Part shown: one piece after another, positions 1 to 22,627 of the stretch | How positions within the stretch are numbered: position 1 is the first letter of the stretch | Layout of the letters: each line of letters starts with the position of its first letter | Assembly: GCF_035582795.1 (NCBI RefSeq) | Contig: NC_134368.1 | Span: 43,763,501-43,827,500, forward strand | Direction of reading: 5' to 3' | DNA: 64,000 nt | From: Mycteria americana | Lineage: Eukaryota > Chordata > Aves > Ciconiiformes > Ciconiidae | Translations under genes and position numbers: made by a program | The notes under the pieces: generated by a model | Databases searched by the model: none | What the model was told of the DNA's origin: nothing | The model's input: only the letters and a program-made list of their open reading frames with translations

Positions 1-1150
1 ATCTCATTATTGGATCCTACTAGAGCAGCTTTCCTTTAATCAACCAATTCCATACTCCTTTACTAGACAGAAGCCCAAGTCTTCCAGAATAAATGGCCAC
101 CTGATTACACAGTCTCCGGGGCCTTATTGCTCTGCCCGGATAGTAATTATCCCATCAAGGTTTCCATGACAACTTTCTTTGCTCATGATGGACCCCAAGT
201 AAAGCCGTTCAGTTAAAGTGATAGGACACATTTTGGTTCAAAGCTAGATGCGATGAAATTTCACTTTCCATCTTCCCATCTTCTTCAGCCACATGTTGTA
301 TTCCCCACTGGATTAAGGCTCCCACAAAGTGTAATCCACTTTTCACTTGTGGAACAGTTCAGTGAAATCCAAAGCTACTGTCAGGACTGAACAGGAGAGA
401 GGAAATAAATGAATCGCATGGAAATAAGACTGCATGCACCGACTACGTGCACACACGAAGTGCCGGATACCATGTCATTTACCTACTTTTTCCAAAAAGC
501 ACGTGGACTCATTCAACAGCTGTGCTGAATCCCACTAGAGGCAATATCATACAGGCAGAAAGAAAAAACCATCCTGGGGAAGGATTTCTGAGAAACGCAA
601 GGACTTAGGAATTAGCTACAAATTGCTTGCTTAATTAATGAAGAAAAAAATTATGACACTAATTAATCTTGTGATAATAGACTGATTTAAGAATCACTGA
701 TAAGTACTATTATTTGTCAGAAATGCTGCCATATTGTACAGCATTTCATCTGCTTTAGAAAAGATGAAACTGTAAGAGGTTAACGCTCTTTCTGACTTAC
801 AGATATTTAACTGCTTGCCTCCTATTACCATTAGCAACCATGTGGTTAAATCACCATGCTTTATTTTAAAGAAAAAAAATAGTGATTTCTTTAATGATCT
901 CACTTCTTAATTTCTCTCACAACAAAACTCTCCATTTTGTGGACATTTTGGGGTTTGTCTCATACTACAAAAACCACTTGATTATCAATATCATACTATA
1001 CATATAGTTGCTAATATGGTGAGTGTGCAGCCAACTGTAGGGTGAAGACAACAACTGTCCATTGTTGTGCTTAATAGCTGTCTGTACACACCATAATAGT
1101 TGTGCATTTGGTGTGCATAACTATTTGCATAAGTTGCAAGATAGTGCAAG

Positions 1151-1173
1151 ATTATGCACAAGTTGTGCATAAT
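1151..1173. repeat. Perfect 23-bp inverted repeat
   Basis: ATTATGCACAA and TTGTGCATAAT are perfect 11-bp complementary arms around a single G. Variants of the half-site (TTGTGCAT, TGTGCATAA, TTGCATAA) recur between about 1095 and 1135, so this is a small cluster of related words rather than one isolated palindrome. Confidence 0.8.
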
Positions 1174-4100
1174 CCTGCCTACTTCAATTTATGTTTCTGC
1201 TGGCTTAGTTGACCCATTCTGGTTTTGTAATTCTTTTTCGCTCCAAAACTGAAGTAAATTCAAAAACTATTTTACATAGAATGTCAGCTGAAATGTTGTG
1301 AAGATATACGTTTGGCGGAGGTAGAAAGGAGGAAAAATATATTAGTCATATCACAAAGCAAAGCTAATATATTAATGGTGGATATGAGAGAAGACAACAC
1401 CGCAGTTAAACTACAGCTTGTTACAAAGTATAGATCAAATTTTACATCATTTTCTTGTGCCTCTAGCAGATGGTCAGCTCTCACATAACTGACTGAGCGT
1501 AGAGCCTGCTTTGCACAGGAGTCCCTGCCTGCTCTATGGGGCTCAATTCAAAGAAAAACTGAGAAGGAACTTCATGTAAATGGCAAGCTTTCCATGGAGT
1601 GCCCATTCCACAGATGTTAAATTTCCTTGCTGTTCAAGAATCACTATGCAGATGGCAGTGCTGGGGTGCACCAGCTACCACAAAGCTCTTAGCAGTCAGG
1701 ACACCCTCAGGGCAAGAGGGTGGGGACTAGAGAATGGGAATCTTCTGAAAGCTTTAATGAGGAAGATGCTTCAAGTAGGTACTTTGCTTTACCTCCAACT
1801 CCCATCTGAATTGCAAGTGTAAATCTCTATGTTCTCCTTGGTTTTGACTTACTTAGGAAATAATACACTGCAGTCTTCTCAGCCCCATCACTCTCCTTTG
1901 GATTCTTGGTTATCAGCCCAATTGATATTTTCATCAGAATTTGGGCTGTAACAGTAAATATTGTTGCCTAGTAAAAAGTCCGTATAGTATTAAGAGGACT
2001 AATCTGCAAATTTTTCTTAGGAAACCATCCCTATAGGACCAGTCCTTCTCTTTGAAATAAAAAAATACTCTTGACCTTTTCTTTAACAAGACATTGACAG
2101 CAAATGCTTTTCTATGGGGTTTCTGAGATGTTATTCCACAATTATATATAACCATAGTGTTTGACAAAAATTGTAGCCTATTTGATTCAATGGCTTAATG
2201 CTAGCTGGTCAGCTGAAAGTCACAGGAGTCTCTACACAACAGAGCAATGGGTCTTGCTAGAACCTCCTAAAAGTACAGGTGCCTACATTCTTTCTTAGGC
2301 AATTAAAATAATTACTGATCATAACATGACACTCACATAGGGTAAAGTGCATAATATGACATTTTAAAATATGCTAGAATTAACTATTGCTACTCAACGC
2401 ATCTTTCTGGGCTGTCTTATTACATTGCATGGACTTGAACATCTGCCCTGGAATATCCACATGGCTAAGTATTTCTGGACGTGGCAGTAATACCTTTGGA
2501 ATAATTTCTTGTTTATGTGTACTTAAGTCCCTCTACTTTACTTCTTCAGTTGCTCAAAGCCTTTAATAACTTTCTATCCAATGTTCACAACACATTTATG
2601 CATACTATTTGCGGTTCACATTTTGCCATGAACTTTGGAAGTCACTGGTTTGAACCTATTTAAGGCACGAATTATGCTATATCATTTACCATTCCAGAGG
2701 ACACCCCTTCCTTGTCTGATCACAGCAGTGTTTTGATGATGGTCAGGGAAGTAAGTTCATGGAATTCTTTCAGTAAAATACTACAGGAAGCCAGCAGAAA
2801 ACAATCTTAGCATTTTGAATTCTGTTAGGAGGCACCACGCTTCAGAACTAAGTTATTCTGTTCAGATATCACAGGGATCAAAAAGTAATGAATAATAACC
2901 ATGTTTCAATTTTTTGAAAATTGTAAAAACTGTCCTTGTAAAATGCTGACCTCTGTGAGAGTTACATTTGATGATGAAATAAAGACAAGAGATGGAGTCA
3001 ATGACTTTGCAAGGATTTTTTTATTCATTTTGCTATATACTGCAGTTTAGTTTTATTTTAAAATTCATGAGTATTATTTTGCTGGAACTATGAACTGTGC
3101 TGCAAAACTCACAACGCGATGAGTTTGCTCATAGAGGTCTGATCCTGAAAGGTGTATTGAACCTACAATTCAGAGTTCCCAGAACTTTGCAGAAGGTATC
3201 AGAGATACAAACTTTTCTAGCAAAAAAGAATTTGATTTTAGGATGTTTGACATTTTAGCTTAAATTCAATGCTGTAGGCTGCATCAGCACCATGAGGGCT
3301 TTATACATGATGGATGATAGAAACTGAGTACCTAATATATACCAATTTGAAAAAATCAGTAATGCTTAAATGGTGTATTTAAGTGCTTAAATGCATAGAT
3401 GGACAGTCTGAAGATACTGAGACTTTAAACAGTTTGCATCAAAAAAAAGTGGGGTTTAGAATGTATTTGTAATATCCAAGATTTATTTCTTTACTATTGA
3501 TGCACCATGGTGCAATTATAGTGAAAGCACAACTAGCAGCAGTTGGACAAGAGTTTCCACAAGCCCTACTTGCAACATCCATCCCGTTTGCTACTTTTCA
3601 GTACCTTCCTTTTCTTTAATTAGTTCCCTCTAGTTACACAGAATTATTTGAATGATAGAATCAATATAAGAAGTATTGCTATTCTTTTAAGCCAGCCATG
3701 ACACTGTAACAAAAACAAAGAAAAGACTTGCAACTGCCATATTAATGAGTACATTCTCTATGACAAGGTCCCTGCCTAGTTTCCTCCTTTTGTTTTTCAG
3801 AGGAAATTTTACACCTGTTACCTCTTCTGATAGGCAACATAAAGGAGAGGGGGTAAGTAAAAGAACTGGAACAAGTAAGGGAAAAATATGGAAATTATGC
3901 ACGAAAAAAGCAGCTATGGTGAGTTATACTGTGTTTTTGGGGGCACTACAAATTCCTTAAGCTACATCCTGCTAAACAATCTAAAATCTTAAACCTCCTT
4001 TTTCTGCTTACATCTGCTGAAAACTGGAACCAGAAATGCAAGGGTTAAATGGCCAGGGAGCAGGTACAGCTGAGACCCTGCAACCCATCAGCCAATGCTG

Positions 4101-7100
4101 ATACCTTGGGTAAGAGCATATCTACATAAGAGAACAAGCCATAGCAGCTTTGCTCTGGCCTGTTAATGAGAAGTCATCTAGCTTTTTTCATAAAGTCACA
4201 GATTTTGGTAGTAGGTTGGATTTTTTTGCCCTGCAATGGTAAGAATTTTCATTTAAAGTTGTTTGTTCTTTTAATCTGGTGGGATGTGTAATTTAATAAG
4301 AGGTTTTATTCCTTTTTGCTCTGAGAGCAGTAGAAGAATGGAGAGCTTGTCTAACAATAGCTAGTGTATTTATCTTTCTGCTGAGAAAGCAACAACTACT
4401 GCTTGGTAAAGAGAGGTACAAGCTAGGCTGTGTTGAGATGAAGTGCTGGTCTAACTTCTCTATGGAAGTATGTATGGAAAAAAAAAATTCTTAAACTGTG
4501 AGGGAGCTGAGTGGTAAGAACTGGGTTACCTGGCTAAACTGTAGCAATTTGGCTCTAAATATAACATGAAAATGTCATGTGCACTGAAGCTATTTTGTAT
4601 ATAGTGTTCCTAAGCTTAGAAAATATTCTAAAAATAGAAAAGGCTACTTATCAAATAGTTTTCTTGGTGTAAATACAGAATAAGAAGCGAAGAGAGTAAA
4701 GAGAGGTGTTGCCCTGTAATTCTTCACCCTTGCAACTTGAAGATTCTTCTTCTTTTGCTGTTTGTTGCAAAGGGTGGAGTTGATGATTAACTTAAGACAG
4801 TCAGCCTCCAAACTGGAAAACTGATCTCTCTGGATGTGGAGACTTGTATCTATGTAATACCTGGATGAGACTATGATCTTGGCTCTTTGTGTGATTGTGT
4901 TTGGGTGGTTTTGGGTCTTCTTTTTTTTTTTTTGCTTGGTTGAGGACCTTTTTTATGCTCTTTTCTTGTTTTGGGATGTTGTGGGGTTTTCTTCGGGGTG
5001 TGTGGGGGTGTATTTTCTTTAAAGCTATCTTGGCTTGCTGGTACTAACTGTTAACTTGGGAGTCCCTAGGAAGGGTCCCACATTAGCTTTCAAGACAGAG
5101 GCAAAGCCTTTGTATTTTTTGCCAATATGTTATGAAAAAAATGCTTAAAGTTTGTATTGTGCTGGTAATTAAGTTGGTGGATTACAAAGCTGGCATACTA
5201 CTACGGGTTGGTGATGAAATGCAGTTTCAGTATACTTGTGAATATCACTAATCCCCAAGAGCTGTGGGCATTTGTGGCTTGTGAAAAGTAGTTCATCCCA
5301 ACAATGACAAAGCCTAACTTCATAAAATCTCAACAGGAAACAGTGATGATGCTAAAGAGAAAATCCTATTGTGAAAGAAGCATTCACTATTTTTGGGGGC
5401 TATTAACCTATTTTGATAGTGCAACTGTCTACACTACTTATATTTTATATATTTGTATAAAAAGTTGTGGGCCCTAGAGAATTGAAGTTACATAAGAAAT
5501 ATGTTGGCTCCTTGAAGATGAGGAAGCATGTAAGTCTCCTCTCGTGGTGTGAAGGCCTGGCTTTTTAGACATACTGTATTTGCAGCTTCCCGGTGGAGTC
5601 TGTAGTAACTGTGTTACTGTGCTAAGGGCAGATTTGGCCCTGATGTGAAAGGGGTGGCAAGCCCAAGACTTCAGCAGGTCTGCATTGGGAGGGGGGGATG
5701 CCAAGCTCCACCTTCTCCTACCACCATCCTGATAAGAGGGTTGTTTCCTGATACTGGGCGTAAGCCTGCCTTAGTGCTATTGTCTTTGAATATGCTATAA
5801 CCACGGAGGAGGGCTTTAGAGACATATTTCCCTGTTGTGGTACTTGTTTATGGTAGCTTATGATACCAAGACAGATGAATGGGAAATGGGATCACATAAA
5901 ACCGAGTCGGATATATTGTCAGTGTTATCTACGTTATGCAATGGCACAGCATAGCAATCCCAGGTGAGCATCATACTTGACTGGTTCCAGAACTGGAAAC
6001 AGTAGAGCTGTGTCAGCACAGTGCTGCACCTGAATTAATTAGTCATGCTTATAGACAGAAAGCTAACTTATTTGGGAACAGACTGTGCTAATGCTACACA
6101 GCTCTAGGCACTGAAGCTGTTAGCTGGGAATGGCACAGTGAGAATACGCCAGGTTCTGTGTTACTAGCTAGGAGAGGTCTACAGCAGAATTCTACTGTAC
6201 TGTTGCACTGGAAGCCATATGGAGTGGAAACATCTGAGTGGGTCTGAGGGAAGAGCCTTGAATATGAACGCAAGTCCAAAGTCAATGTTATACTTTAGCA
6301 CTGCCTCTAAGATTTATGCTAAACGCAGCTTTTGTTACTTTTAATGTTTTGTGGTTGCCAGGGTGCCCAGAAAAATGCAAGAAGAAATGCTTCTTAGAGA
6401 AGCTGCTAAATATAATTGTATTGTTCACCCTAAATTATACACTAAATCCTCAGATTTAGGGACTCTCAAAGCAGTAATGACTACAAAATTTATTATTCGA
6501 GTGGTTTATCTGGAAACGTAAACTACTGTCTCTCAGGATGTTACAAAAATGGATTTACCCTGTTCCTAAAGGAGTCTTGCCAGTCAGTCAGTTATAGCCA
6601 GCAATTCTGTCTCTAAAGACCAGATAATAGGAATATGATCAACTCGCCCAACCTTAGACCATGAAGAAAAAGGAGAGAAGGAATTATACTGAGTTGCTTG
6701 TGTCCTGACTCACTCTAGCCTAAGCCAAAATGACTCAGAGCCACTATTTTCCACCCTCTCATCCCATTATCTGTTGGGGGAGGAAACCAAGGCATATGTA
6801 CTAGATGAAATGTTAACGTCATCAGTCAACACATAGTGAACACATACTATTTCATTATTTGTATTGATTGTCACCCTAACATCTGGTGACAGCAGAATGT
6901 GAATTACTCTGTATGTTAGGAAACTGTCCCATGAAAACAGGGCTCTGAAACTGAAGATTGGGAAGCAATGTGTATAAATATAAGTAAATATGAAAGACAC
7001 GACAGTCTTGGAAGTTACTAATGGTAAAGCAATGTATGCAGGGTTTGTCTTGGTGGTAAGCATGTTTGTCAAGGGATTCTTCTTTCATATTAAAAACATG

Positions 7101-10100
7101 AAGCCTCACAAGGGGGTTTCTACTAAGAAGCCATTGATTAAAATAACTTGCTGTTAGACTACTTTTATTTTTATGTATCAGACCAAAGATATCTTTTTCA
7201 TTTATTGCCTCCAGTGGCACCTATTTGACTTCATACACTTTATCTTCCTTACCTGTATGCTGTATTTTGCACATATGCAGGAAATGGTTTAAACTGAAAA
7301 GGTACAGATTAAGAGAAGCACAATACCCATAAATGACAAAAGAACATAACTGGAAAAATAAATCTTGTACCTATATTGCCTGGCTCAGAAAACTATCCTA
7401 CTAGAAATAAAATTGGATTAGACTTACTAACTCAATGGCCCTGCTTTTGTTGGGAGAACCACTTTTTTGGATATGTGTTCACAGTAGGAGCCCCTTATAG
7501 GAGTAGATTCTTACGGGAAGACTCTAACTTCCTGGGATAAAACATTCAGCTGAACTGTGCCTCACTGCTGCTTTGAAGATACATAGCTGTGCTTCCAAGT
7601 AAACTAGGCAACTTATAATGTCTACGGCTATCTGTAAAACTTAACTGGTAGGTATAGCAAATGGTCCTACATAAACTGCAGTTCTGTACAATCACAGGAC
7701 TAACAAGTAATTTAAATGCAGAATAGTGTCGATGTAGGGGTCAGCATTCCAAGCAATAATTTATGTGATCAGAATGGTTTCCCTATATTCAAAATAGAGC
7801 AGAAAGAAAGACTTTGGCTTGCAGTAAAATACTATTGCCACCTTAAAATCATAGTCTACTGCTAGCTGTCAGATCTAAATAAATAGTGGTTCAAAAATGC
7901 TGGATTACAGCAGTACCAAGCTGTGAGTTTAGATTCTTGTCAAGAGCAGTTATTGCAAGGCTCACTGAATTGATGCCAAAATAATATTAATCACTATACT
8001 AAAATGTATAGCTAACTTCCAGTCCTTCACTGCAAGACTGCTGTGTACCTTCACCCATATTCTGTTTTAAACATTCACAATACAAAACAACCTGAAGCCT
8101 CCAGGATTTCTCAGGAAATATATGTCCTGCAGTATCATGATGAGTTTCCTTCCAGTGACATGACTTTTTTCCCCTCTCCTCCCACTGCGTTTTCTTCTTT
8201 CATTCATTCTGATGTATATAGCCTACCTCACAGAATTGCAAGGGGAGCTGGCAGGGATCCAGAACAACCTGCCAGCACAGGCAGCAGTGAGGTGGTGACT
8301 CAGCAGAGGCACTGTGTGTCTTTGCAGTCTGCTGCAGCACTGCTCACTCACAACCTTCTTGGAAGCAAATCTTGTCTTTGACATTGAATGTGTCCACAGT
8401 TCCTACTCATCCTTACTTTGATGGAAGCGAGGACGTGTCCTCCTCTGAACCTGAAAACATGGAGCTGCCCTACAGAAGCTAATAACCCAAGGAATAGAGG
8501 CTCAGTGTGATCTGAGGATTATTTGAGGCTTAACCTGAGAAGAAGGCTGGCAATTCTGTAAAGCAACTCATTAAGAACCAGACCTTCACTTAAACTGCAG
8601 TGTTAAAACTATTTTACAATAGCATAATTTTACTGCATTTGTGCCACACTGCATTCAGTACAACCCCAACATGACAGTTGATGTGCACAAAAATCCAACG
8701 TATTTCCTACACATGCTGGGGTTATTTAGATTAAATTATCTGGTGTTCAGAAACAAGATGTCTACTTTTAAAGGAGTTATATTGAATGGTACAAAAGGAC
8801 ATCAACGTGGCCAATCATGTATTAAGATACTTATTTTGTCTTTGTTCTTCAAACTGCTTTTTTTAATGAATTTAAATGGCTCCCTCTTGTGGCAAGAGAA
8901 ATGCAGTATCATGTTCCTTGGCAAAAACCAGTCCTCGAACAGAAATTAGAATTTATGTATATTTATACTGCATAGTCAACAGTATGTTGTGGTGACTGAC
9001 GAGGAGACTACACACACCTATCCCTTGCTGCTTAGGTACTCTTGAAACTACCTAAAAAAGTACCTAAGCATGATTTAAACTGCTACCTTTTAGTTGTATA
9101 TGCTGAAGGATAGGGAAAAATAGATTGTGAACCATATGTATTGCACCCCACCTAACTTGCTAATGCAGACTAGACTATATTGTGTCTCAGAACTCTGTCT
9201 TTAAATATAAATCTCTGGAATATCTCAGCACAGAATATCTGGATAACATATCTTAATTTATTTCTGATGTTTTTCACAGGTGAGCAAATCTGAACCTTGT
9301 AAGGGGTGGGAGGAAAGCAATCAACTCTGGAGGAAAGCTGTGAGCATAAATGAGTCAGTGAGTGGCAGTGAGGAAGCACAAATTGGATTTCAACAATCCT
9401 GCAAGTCTTCTTTCCTTCTTTCTCGTATCTACTAGCTGATAAAGCTTTCACTTAGGCTTTTAACTCATGAAGGCTTTCTTCACAATAATTAATAGGTATA
9501 AAACTCTGAAATGAAGAACTGATATTTTGTCATAGCATGGGGCATACTTTGGTAACTTTGGATATTAAGCAATAATCTTGCAAATCGACATAAGAGGAAA
9601 AATCCTCATAAAATACACTAAGGTCTTGGTGACCTCAAGGGGCAAATTAATGTATACATGGGAAGTATCTACCACAGCTTTTGACAAAGCAGGTCTGAAA
9701 AGTTTTGTTTCAAGACAACGGAATCCCGTTCTGTAGTTTCTCACAAAATCTGTTACTGCATAGTTATGAATTTAAAGAAAAAAAAAAGCTATGCTCACTG
9801 CAGAGTAGGACTAATCATACAGATGGCTTTAGAGCTTGATAAAGCTACTTTCTAGACTAATCTCTTGAGATAATCTCTGTTTATGCTGATTCAGAAGTCT
9901 GATGGTATAGATAGACACAGGAAGCTATGTTTACTAGTTTGAAGGACGGGGCTGTAAAATACTATATTGTAAACTCTGCTTTAGTTGCTTATCCTTCTTT
10001 GTAAAAAGTCTTCCATGTTACAGCCTTACAGGTTGTTAACAGAATGAATGACAACATGACTACCAATATCAGATTATGTATGTTTTTCAAATCTAGGACT

Positions 10101-10612
10101 TGAGAAGTGAGAACAAATTATTTGGAGGTAGATACATGCAGATGGAGTTACCACTTATTCACACAGAGGAAAAAATTACTATGGTGCACTGAATAATCAT
10201 TCAGTATCTCACAGTTTCTCTTTTTAAGGGCTTGCATGGTGGCACCCCACAATCTATTTCCATACTTCAGAGAAGAACTGATGAGGATAGGCTTAACCGA
10301 AGAATAATTGAAAGGGTTTATCAAACCTAAAGTGTGTACTTAAGCTCAAAACTGCTGTTCTGAAAACATCTTATCAGCTGCCACCTGGGACTAGATATAT
10401 CTAACCTCAAAAATACCCTTTTATCTATCCAGCCATGCAGAGTCAGCTTTCTAAACATAACCACCACCATGATCTTAATGGAACCAAGCTAGCTGCCTTG
10501 TATTTCAAGCCTGATGGGACAGGATGAAGCAACTGGGCATTTCATTACTTATTTCTCATGAGGTACTCGTTCCAAAATTGTTTGGAAGATTTCTATAAAA
10601 GGATTGAGTTGC

Positions 10613-10652
10613 ACTATATATACATACACACACATATATATATATACACATA
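10613..10652. repeat. (TA)n/(CA)n compound microsatellite
   Basis: Interleaved TATATA and CACACA runs form a simple-sequence tract in intergenic DNA. Confidence 0.85.
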
Positions 10653-13622
10653 AAAATATTTTTTTAAAGCCCATTTTATCTTAAATATGGCCAAACACTG
10701 CTACTCTTAACCAATAATCTAGTGGCTCAAGTACCTGCCTGGAAAGTGTGAGAGACAGAGTTCCTCAGGTGGACAGTATTTAGTATCTTCCCTCCTGGAT
10801 TCTGTGTCCTCCTCTCCTGGGGTATCACCAAACTGCAGGGTATTCTAGAAAAGAGATGTTCTCAGACTTTAATAGCTTGTGTGGAGAAAATAATAAAAAA
10901 ATCAACTGATCAATAAAGCTTGCAAGAGCTGCATCTTCAGTGAAGTGGTAAATGCTTTCCAAGTTAGGCTTTTGAGACCTAGCACCAATATTAACAATAA
11001 GCCAAAACAGGAGTATTTTTCTAGTTAACTTGCATTTTTGCCAGCATAGATTTGCCTTGTGAGATACTGGCATACCTAACATGGGGCCACCACAAGTTTT
11101 TCACGCCTCCATTACTTCTTTCTCTATAATGCAAAATATTGTAAGAGGCAAATGTCAATCTCCTAAGTCTTTGAAGTTTTGCACCTGTAAAAAGGTTCTG
11201 TTTTCTTCTTGAAGCAAAATAAAGGTAGAAGCTTTCATGCTGACTTCATTTACTTGTTTTGTAGCAGAAGACTAATGTAGCAGGGATACACGCTTGAGAC
11301 TCTAGGCTAAATCATGAAGGATGCTTGGGCTATCCTTCCCATGTCACTTTTGCATTCACCTTAGTAAAAATGTAATTGTGGAACTGAAAATGGTTATGTG
11401 AAGGGTTTCTCTCAGTAAAAACTGAGAGGAGAACAGGAGGGCATGATAAGCATCTGCAAAGCTACAGGTTGGAGGTGAGGTTAACTCCTTAATTAACCTC
11501 ATCTTGCAATAGGGAAAAGCTTATCCTGAAATAGTAATGGGTGACAGAACTTAGCATATGTTAGCTTTAATATTGAAATGGGAAATATTGGTGCCTTCAG
11601 TGTCATTGAACCAGTTTGCTGCATGAGGTTGGAATTCAGGTAAACTAAGCTAGGGTATAAAATGGATACTTCTGATGGGAGTGGGGGAAGCATGCCTTTA
11701 TTCTAAAGTCACCTAGAATACCTTCCACCAAGCTACTGAGGAAAATGTAATTCCTTTGGGTGCCATTTTGTCTACCCTCCACTATGATTAAGGTTTGGTA
11801 TACCAGAAATTATGGAGTGAGAGTAATATTAGAGAGCATTTCCCAAAGAAACCTCAGGGCAGTACTCTTCACAGTTTTCAGGAAGAAAATTAGGTTTGTG
11901 GTTCATTAGTGAGCTTTTGTACCTTGTTTCTGCTTAACCTCAGGTTATGAAACACAATTCATCCCTTAAACAAGGTTTGGATTTAAAATTTAATATTCCT
12001 TTCTTATGTGTGCAGGATTTCATAAGCAAACAATTTAATATGTATGCTGATTTAAACAACAGTTTTTCCAGCTGAAGGAGACTTTGTCACTGATTGTCCT
12101 GTATCTATATATCAACCCATGGTTTCTATGAACTGCCTAGCTGTTTTTACATACAGGAAATAACATCATCAGTCAGGATCAAGTTTCCTGTGATGTTGCT
12201 TGTAACTTTTAATAATGAATGCTGTAGACAAAATTATCAAGCTTTTGTTAGTTGCATAACTGTCAATGTCATGTGGTTGAAAGGCACTGCAGCTTATTCC
12301 TAGACCTAAGCTAATAATCTGTACCACAGCAAATAACTACAACTGTAATGGATTGCAAGATAAAAAAAACCCCACTGGATTTATGCCATATATGCATCTT
12401 CGCTGAACACACACTGCACACCAGAAAGAATTCCGGTAGCTAAACTACATTATGCTTCTTTAAATAAAACCACTGCAATCTGACTTATTGAAACAAAAAA
12501 GTGAAGGTTTATATATAACCAGCTTCCCACTGCCTCCTTCTGTGCTATTGGTTTTCTAGGCTTTTCTATGCAAAGCATTTCAGCAATATACTTAAATGAG
12601 TGGATGTTGCATAATATGATTATGTGCTTTTCTAAACTGAGGAATGTGTCCCACTTGCTGCATGTTACACATTGCTGCCTTGATTCTTTCATTGGAAAGG
12701 AAATTATGTGATGACACTTCTATATTCCTGGCAGCTGTCAAATGCTAAAGCAGAAACTTAGGGGATTGGGGTTTTTTCGTTTTTCTCTGTACTGAAAACT
12801 AGTATAACTTTCTCTTATGTTTTTAGCTCTGAAGGGAAAGATTACATTTGATTCAGGTAATCTTTTTTTCTCTGTCTCACCCCAATATACTACCCTAACT
12901 TGTATTACAGGAATTCGCACGTATGTGTAATTAGGGTAAAAAAAAAAAAAAACAGCCTCCGAAGGGTATATTGGCAGTCCTGAGATGAGCTAGCCTACTA
13001 CTGAGAGAACACGGCTGTAAGCTTCCTGACTTGACCTCTAGTACCTAGATCCAGCCACAGGCGTGTTCGCAATCACGGGTTAAGCGCGTTCGTTCTTTTC
13101 CCACTTCGTTCCCGCCTCAGACGCCGTGAAGCTTGCTCTAGCCCGGGGCTAACACAGCCTACAGGCTACGGCTGTGTCCCTTCTTCCCGCTCCCTCTGAT
13201 CCCCCTTCTCTCGCCAGCTAACTCCGGAACGGCCTGGCTGCGGAGCTGATGCGTAGATGTAAAACTGCGTATCGCCCTTGCAAAAGCACTTCTTCACCTC
13301 GCAGCAAGGTGTCTGTGTGGGAAGGCAGGAGGAAGGGCGCTGTGCGACGCCCGCCGCCGCCTCCTCGAGCTGGGGCTCCGTCCCCTCAGCGGGCGGGGGC
13401 TGGCGGCGGTGGCCGAGCCGGCCCCCTGCCAGGACCCTCCTTTCTCCCCGAGACACCCGCTAACCCGCTCCCTCCTAGCCTTCTGGGGGCCGGCTGCTCC
13501 CGGCCCCTCCGGGGTACCCCCCTCCTGCCGGCGGACATACCGATGCCCCGCCGCCGTTAACGGCCCGCCGCCGGCCGGTGCGCGAGGGAGTGGGCGTGGC
13601 CGGCCAGCCGCGCGCCGCCGCC

Positions 13623-13634
13623 TGCGCACGCGCG
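13623..13634. promoter_or_regulatory. NRF1-type binding site
   Basis: TGCGCACGCGCG matches the NRF1 consensus YGCGCAYGCGCR at every position. It lies about 65 bp upstream of the HPF1 ATG, inside the CpG island, where functional NRF1 sites are usually found. Occupancy is inferred. Confidence 0.65.
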
Positions 13635-13679
13635 GAGGCGCAGTGCGCGACCTCGGAAGCGGCGGGGAGGGCGGGTGCG

Positions 13680-13696
13680 ATGCGGCCGGCGGGAGC

Positions 13697-13700
<4 letters not shown>
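13680..13700 (+). other. Six-codon upstream ORF overlapping the HPF1 start (ATGA)
   Basis: An ATG at 13,680 opens a frame of six codons (MRPAGA). Its TGA stop at 13,698-13,700 overlaps the HPF1 start codon at 13,697-13,699 in the form ATGA. If transcription starts upstream of 13,680, ribosomes initiating here would end one base past the A of the HPF1 ATG. That would favour leaky scanning or reinitiation control. Inclusion in the mRNA is inferred. Confidence 0.5.
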
Positions 13701-22127
<8,427 letters not shown>

Positions 22128-22240
22128 GCGGGGCAGCGGGGCCCCCAGCGGCGGGCGTCCTCGCGTTCCCCGGCGTGGGGTTTTCTCCGTGGCGGTGCGC
22201 GTGCGCGGCGGCTGTACCCCGCGGGGCCGTTCCCGCCGCC

Positions 22241-22246
22241 AGTAAA
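22241..22246 (+). other. HPF1: Candidate HPF1 polyadenylation signal AGTAAA
   Basis: The known variant hexamer AGTAAA lies about 115 nt after the HPF1 stop and is followed by a TGTTCTGAGG stretch. No AATAAA occurs between the stop and this site, so a very short 3' UTR is inferred. Confidence 0.5.
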
Positions 22247-22627
22247 GCTGTTCTGAGGACGGAGCCGTCTCCCCGTGCTGCCTGCTCGTACCCAACCGCG
22301 GGGGGGGGGGGGGGGGGTGTCACGTGCCGCTACTGCGGCAACCTGCGGGCGGAAGTCATCGTGCGTGACGCGGGGCGAGGGGCTGGGCCTGGGCCTGGCT
22401 GTCCCGCGGCCACGCCCCGGCGGGGCACCGCTGCCGCGGCAGCGGCGGGACTCGGCCGGGGCGGGCAAGAGATGCTCTTCGGAAGAGCGCCGGCACCGCG
22501 AAGGAGAGCAGGGGCTTTCGGGCGCTCAGCGCTCTGAGACCCGGCGGGGAGGAGCGCGGCTGGCGGCCTCTGCATCCATCCGTCAGTGCCAGGTCACCGT
22601 GCTTCCCCTGCGGCCGGGACTTGCTGC

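Larger units (their letters stand above)
1..13050. other. Intergenic region upstream of HPF1, no gene supported
   Basis: I find no exon, RNA gene or recognisable transposon in this AT-rich stretch. All open frames here are short (at most about 115 codons), resemble no family I know, and lack a CpG-island promoter. It contains a 23-bp palindrome at 1151-1173 and a TA/CA microsatellite at 10.6 kb. A distal exon or UTR of a neighbouring gene cannot be excluded from sequence alone. Confidence 0.6.

Noticed and set aside
6767-7220. Two overlapping frames of 101 and 114 codons on the - strand
   Set aside because: Both read the same AT-rich DNA in different frames, without motif or promoter. Length is compatible with chance in 13 kb of intergenic sequence.
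13409-13696. In-frame extension of HPF1 upstream of its ATG
   Set aside because: The frame is open for 96 codons but contains no ATG (it begins at GTG), while the ATG at 13,697 matches the mammalian N-terminus. A non-AUG start cannot be excluded but nothing supports it.
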